Below, in pieces: positions 14,770 through 16,935 of a stretch of DNA of 16,935 nt (positions are counted from its first letter, which is position 1; every line of letters begins with the position of its first letter). A model generated the notes under the pieces. That model was given only the letters and a program-made list of their open reading frames with translations, was not told the DNA's origin and did no database searches. Origin of the DNA: S012-135 sp964423785 (GTDB lineage: Bacteria; Desulfobacterota; Desulfobulbia; Desulfobulbales; S012-135); the NCBI GenBank assembly GCA_964423785.1, contig CAYRGZ010000045.1, forward strand, positions 1 through 16,935, read 5' to 3'. The position numbers were made by a program, and so were the translations under genes.

Positions 14770-15216
14770 TCAACCGGTGCCGGAGTGGACGATGTTCTGC
14801 AGGGTCACGGTATAGGTGACCGTCTGCCCCGCCAGGGGATGGTTGAAATCCACGGTGACCGTTTCTTCGGTCACCTCCACCACCTGGGCCGGCAGGTTGT
14901 GGACCTCGCCCTCCCGTTCCATGCGCATGGATACCACGGCGCCGACGGTGATCTCCCCGTTGAAGCGGCTGCGGGGCACGGTCTGGACCAGCTCGGGCAG
15001 GTGGGGCCCGAAAGCCCGGTCGGCCTCGACGGTGAAGGTCTTGGTCTCGCCCGGCCGCATGCCGATGATGGCGGCGGCAAAGGCGGGCATGATGCGTTCG
15101 TCTCCCAGGGTGAAGACGAGAGGATGGTCGGCGTCGGCCTGGTCGAAGATCTCACCGTCGGCCGTCCGTCCTTCGAAGAGGACAGTGACGGTGTCGTGCG
15201 GTTTGACTGCGTCCAT
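14770..15216 (-). CDS. SlyD-like FKBP-type peptidyl-prolyl cis-trans isomerase
   Basis: Small cytosolic prolyl isomerase/chaperone of 148 aa. It shows the SlyD arrangement of an FKBP domain with an inserted flap domain: VTVLFEGRTADGEIFDQADA, PLVFTLGDERIMPAFAAAII, GMRPGETKTFTVEADRAFGP, then the insert (ELVQTVPRSRF...) and a return to FKBP with VEVTEETVTVDFNHPLAGQT. The histidine/cysteine-rich metal-binding tail of E. coli SlyD is absent; the protein stops at LQNIVHSGTG, as in many short homologues. The ATG at 15216 has GGAG 9 bases upstream; a GTG at 15219 would add one residue and is equally possible. It heads the operon behind a good promoter. A role in folding the downstream proteins is conceivable, but the protein has no signal peptide, so it would act in the cytoplasm. 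Confidence 0.92.
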   Translation of the reverse strand: MDAVKPHDTVTVLFEGRTADGEIFDQADADHPLVFTLGDERIMPAFAAAIIGMRPGETKTFTVEADRAFGPHLPELVQTVPRSRFNGEITVGAVVSMRMEREGEVHNLPAQVVEVTEETVTVDFNHPLAGQTVTYTVTLQNIVHSGTG

Positions 15217-15284
15217 CACGTTTTTCTCCGTGGAATTTATGCCGTTTTGCGTGGTCCCGGCCGGGCTGATTACCGGGTGGGCAT

Positions 15285-15313
15285 ACTGTACGCTGACCGC
15301 GGCGGACGGTCAA
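15285..15313 (-). promoter_or_regulatory. Sigma70-like promoter of the five-gene SlyD-to-barrel operon
   Basis: On the minus strand TTGACC (15313-15308) and TACAGT (15290-15285) are 17 bases apart, 5/6 and 4/6 to consensus. The expected start is near 15278, giving a leader of about 62 bases. An inverted repeat TGACCG/CGGTCA (15312-15307 and 15299-15294, 7-base gap) overlaps the -35 and spacer and could be an operator. The leader contains a 10-base palindrome CCCGGCCGGG (15256-15265) and no riboswitch motif I can recognise. Confidence 0.6.
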
Positions 15314-15319
15314 GAGGGA

Positions 15320-16768
15320 TCATCCTTCGACCACGGTGGCGGTACGGACCTCGATGCGGCCGACTAGTTTGCCGAATTCGATGGTCTTTTTGTCGTCGTC
15401 TGAGCCGGTGTTCTCGGGGATGGGCAGGGCGGTGAAAAACTTGTCGAGGGTGAAGCTGTAATGGCTGACGAGTCGGTGGGCCAGACGGGCGATGTCCTCG
15501 TAGGGAAAGGGACGCTTGAAAGATTGCAGTTTTTCGGCGATCAACCGCTGGCAGGGAGAGACGCCTTTTTTCCTGACGCGGCCGAGCAGAGTGCAGTGCT
15601 GCAGGATGGTGGCGAGGATGGTGGCGAGTTCCCGCTCGGTGATCATCCTCCCGCCTATGAGTGAGGTGCCGAGGAGCCGCACCATGCGAATGATACCGCC
15701 CAGGCCGTTGAAAAAGGTCCGTGCCTCGGCGGCGGCGAGTCGTTTCGGGTTGATGTCGTCGCGCTCGGCGAGGGCCTGCTGCAGGGCGGCCGGCACTGTT
15801 TCCTTGCAGGCGCGAAGGAAGAGAGCGATATCGGAGAGGATGTTGGCGATGGCGGGTAGCCCCTGGGCGAGACGGGCCTGTTTTTCGAAGCCCTCGACGG
15901 TCTCGGCAAAGGCCAGCGCCTCCTTGTTGAAGGCGGCCAGCAGTTGATCGATGGGCAGTCCTGCCAGTTTGGCAAGCTCGCCGGGTTTTTCCTCGACGAC
16001 CAGAAAGATATCGCCGGCCCGTTTTCTGATGTCGTCCAGATGCGTGCGGATTTCATCGAGGGCGCCGCGCACCAGGTCGAGATAGTGTTCCCAGGTCGAG
16101 GTGATCGATTCCGGCAATCCGTCCGGAAAATCGAATTCCCGAAAGGCGATAGTGAGGTTTTCGGCCTTGCGTTGCAGGACTTCGAGCTGTGATGGCTCGC
16201 CGGAACCGTCACCGACCAAGGTGACGAGGGCCTTGGCGCCGGCCTGGAAGCTCGACTTGTTGTCGGTGCACCGGGCTGCGGCCCGCAACAGGGTGGCGAG
16301 ACCGAGTTTGCTGCGCACGGCCGTGTCGGCGTGCTGCAGCACGCTGCCGGCGGCCTGCAACGATGCCACCCGCTTGTGGAGGGCAGTGCTTTCCTCCTGC
16401 AGCTTTTGCATCGGCGCCGTGATGGTGGCGGGATCGGCGCCCCCCATCTCCAGCTCGGTGAGCAGCCGGCCGGCCTCGTTGTCCAGGATGTCGATCTGTC
16501 GATCGATGGCCGCGGCCGTCGGCTTGAGCTTTTTGCGGATGACGTTGCAGTCTTCGGTGACCCCGAAGGCGGTGAGCAGGGCAAGCAGGTTATCGTTGTC
16601 CAGGTCCTCCCAGGCGACGATAACCTTGTCGTTCAGCAGGGCACGGACCTTGGTCTTCCAGTCGGCCAGGGATCTGCGGAGCTGGCGGAGGGTAGCGCAG
16701 AGCTCTTCTGTGGTCATGGGAGAGGGAGCGATGGATAGAGGACATCCGGAACTGCCGGCTGAGGTCAT
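15320..16768 (-). CDS. Unrecognised helical protein, 482 aa
   Basis: No family recognised. The product looks cytosolic: no signal peptide and no transmembrane helix. It is strongly alpha-helical, with a coiled-coil-like stretch at about residues 85-145 (AAAIDRQIDILDNEAGRLLT, then APMQKLQEESTALHKRVASL). A basic patch follows later (RVRKKGVSPCQRLIAEKLQS), and there is a short beta-like C-terminus (KLVGRIEVRTATVVEG). Two starts are possible: ATG 16768, with a weak GGA 5 bases away from the codon, and ATG 16717 (MTTEELCATL, 465 aa), with no ribosome site. The first is kept, though residues 1-17 look unstructured. A TATAGT motif lies just ahead of 16768 but lacks a good -35. The gene ends about 7 bases before the -35 of the next operon, with no obvious terminator, so read-through into the SlyD-like gene is possible. 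Confidence 0.8.
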   Translation of the reverse strand: MTSAGSSGCPLSIAPSPMTTEELCATLRQLRRSLADWKTKVRALLNDKVIVAWEDLDNDNLLALLTAFGVTEDCNVIRKKLKPTAAAIDRQIDILDNEAGRLLTELEMGGADPATITAPMQKLQEESTALHKRVASLQAAGSVLQHADTAVRSKLGLATLLRAAARCTDNKSSFQAGAKALVTLVGDGSGEPSQLEVLQRKAENLTIAFREFDFPDGLPESITSTWEHYLDLVRGALDEIRTHLDDIRKRAGDIFLVVEEKPGELAKLAGLPIDQLLAAFNKEALAFAETVEGFEKQARLAQGLPAIANILSDIALFLRACKETVPAALQQALAERDDINPKRLAAAEARTFFNGLGGIIRMVRLLGTSLIGGRMITERELATILATILQHCTLLGRVRKKGVSPCQRLIAEKLQSFKRPFPYEDIARLAHRLVSHYSFTLDKFFTALPIPENTGSDDDKKTIEFGKLVGRIEVRTATVVEG

Positions 16769-16892
16769 CTTTTTCCACTATACCACAGAACCCTTTGATA
16801 CGAAGCGATATTTTTTTATGGTTGACGCCACGAAACGTGGTAATCAGCCCATTCTTCATCGGGTTGCTATTGCAAGGGCCGTCTATCAGTCC
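16769..16892. other. Intergenic region upstream of the 482-aa gene
   Basis: The region is AT-richer than its surroundings, with a TTTTTTTATG tract at 16811-16820. A TATAGT-like -10 on the minus strand lies just upstream of ATG 16768, and there is a short dyad CCACG/CGTGG (16828-16832, 16836-16840). No convincing -35 is found at the right distance. Short open frames here (for example minus 16925-16590) run out of frame into the 482-aa gene and look non-coding. Confidence 0.4.
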
Positions 16893-16922
16893 GTCGAAAA
16901 AGCCATCCCTGGCTTTTTCGAC
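16893..16922. repeat. Perfect 13-bp hairpin, REP-like or bidirectional terminator
   Basis: GTCGAAAAAGCCA (16893-16905) pairs exactly with TGGCTTTTTCGAC (16910-16922) around the loop TCCC. It has A/T runs inside the stem rather than a T tail after it. It may end a gene lying beyond the window edge or be a copy of a dispersed palindromic repeat; no second copy occurs in this window. Confidence 0.7.
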
Positions 16923-16935
16923 CACGGTTGGCCAG

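Noticed and set aside
15217..15284. Possible TPP riboswitch ahead of the operon containing thiD
   Set aside because: The 62-base leader is too short and lacks the CTGAGA and CCTGAT-type conserved elements of THI boxes.
13900..15435. 511-aa open frame on the plus strand opposite thiD and slyD
   Set aside because: It spans two well-recognised minus-strand genes and their promoter, and has no coherent domain or ribosome site.
16590..16925. 111-aa minus-strand frame beginning in the edge hairpin
   Set aside because: The first part is a translation of a palindromic repeat and the rest is out of frame within the 482-aa gene; proline/arginine-rich shadow composition.

Overview
The window (about 60-65% GC by eye) reads as bacterial chromosome, most likely from a Desulfobacterota/Desulfuromonadota-type anaerobe. 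The reasons are a class III (c3-type) tetraheme cytochrome, a doubled-CXXCH pentaheme cytochrome, Gram-negative envelope transport systems, and intergenic palindromic repeats of a kind I associate with that group. The taxonomic call is inference from gene content. No rRNA, tRNA, CRISPR array, integrase or insertion sequence was seen.

Region 1 (1-6329, minus strand) is a four-gene RND efflux operon read leftwards: tetR-type repressor, TolC-type outer-membrane factor, membrane-fusion protein, and an RND pump truncated by the window edge a few codons before its expected end. Gaps are 15, 28 and 2 bases. A strong sigma70-like promoter (TTGCCA-17-TATGCT) is overlapped by an 18-bp near-palindrome beside the repressor start, which suggests autoregulation and possibly a leaderless repressor mRNA.

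Region 2 (6370-7878, plus strand) is divergent. A well-formed promoter (TTGATT-17-TATACT), bracketed by two dyads, drives an unrecognised 63-aa protein and a homospermidine-synthase-like/saccharopine-dehydrogenase-family enzyme.

Region 3 (7879-9543, plus strand) carries two exported multiheme c-type cytochromes. The first is a tetraheme protein with a textbook c3 ligand pattern, a strong Shine-Dalgarno and a 12-bp terminator stem. The second is a pentaheme protein with no clear Shine-Dalgarno, bracketed by copies of a repeat of about 105 bp whose segments can form two mutually exclusive hairpins.

Region 4 (9544-15313, minus strand) is a compact five-gene operon read leftwards: SlyD-like FKBP peptidyl-prolyl isomerase, ThiD-like HMP(-P) kinase, MMPL/RND-superfamily inner-membrane transporter, LolA-like periplasmic protein, and an outer-membrane beta-barrel. 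Spacing is 3 bases, a 4-base ATGA overlap, 5 bases and 14 bases. The last three genes make a plausible inner membrane-periplasm-outer membrane route for a lipid or other hydrophobic cargo. This is the best candidate in the window for a poorly described system. The kinase in its middle is unexpected.

Region 5 (15320-16935) holds an unrecognised 482-aa helical soluble protein on the minus strand, followed at the edge by a perfect 13-bp hairpin of REP-like appearance.
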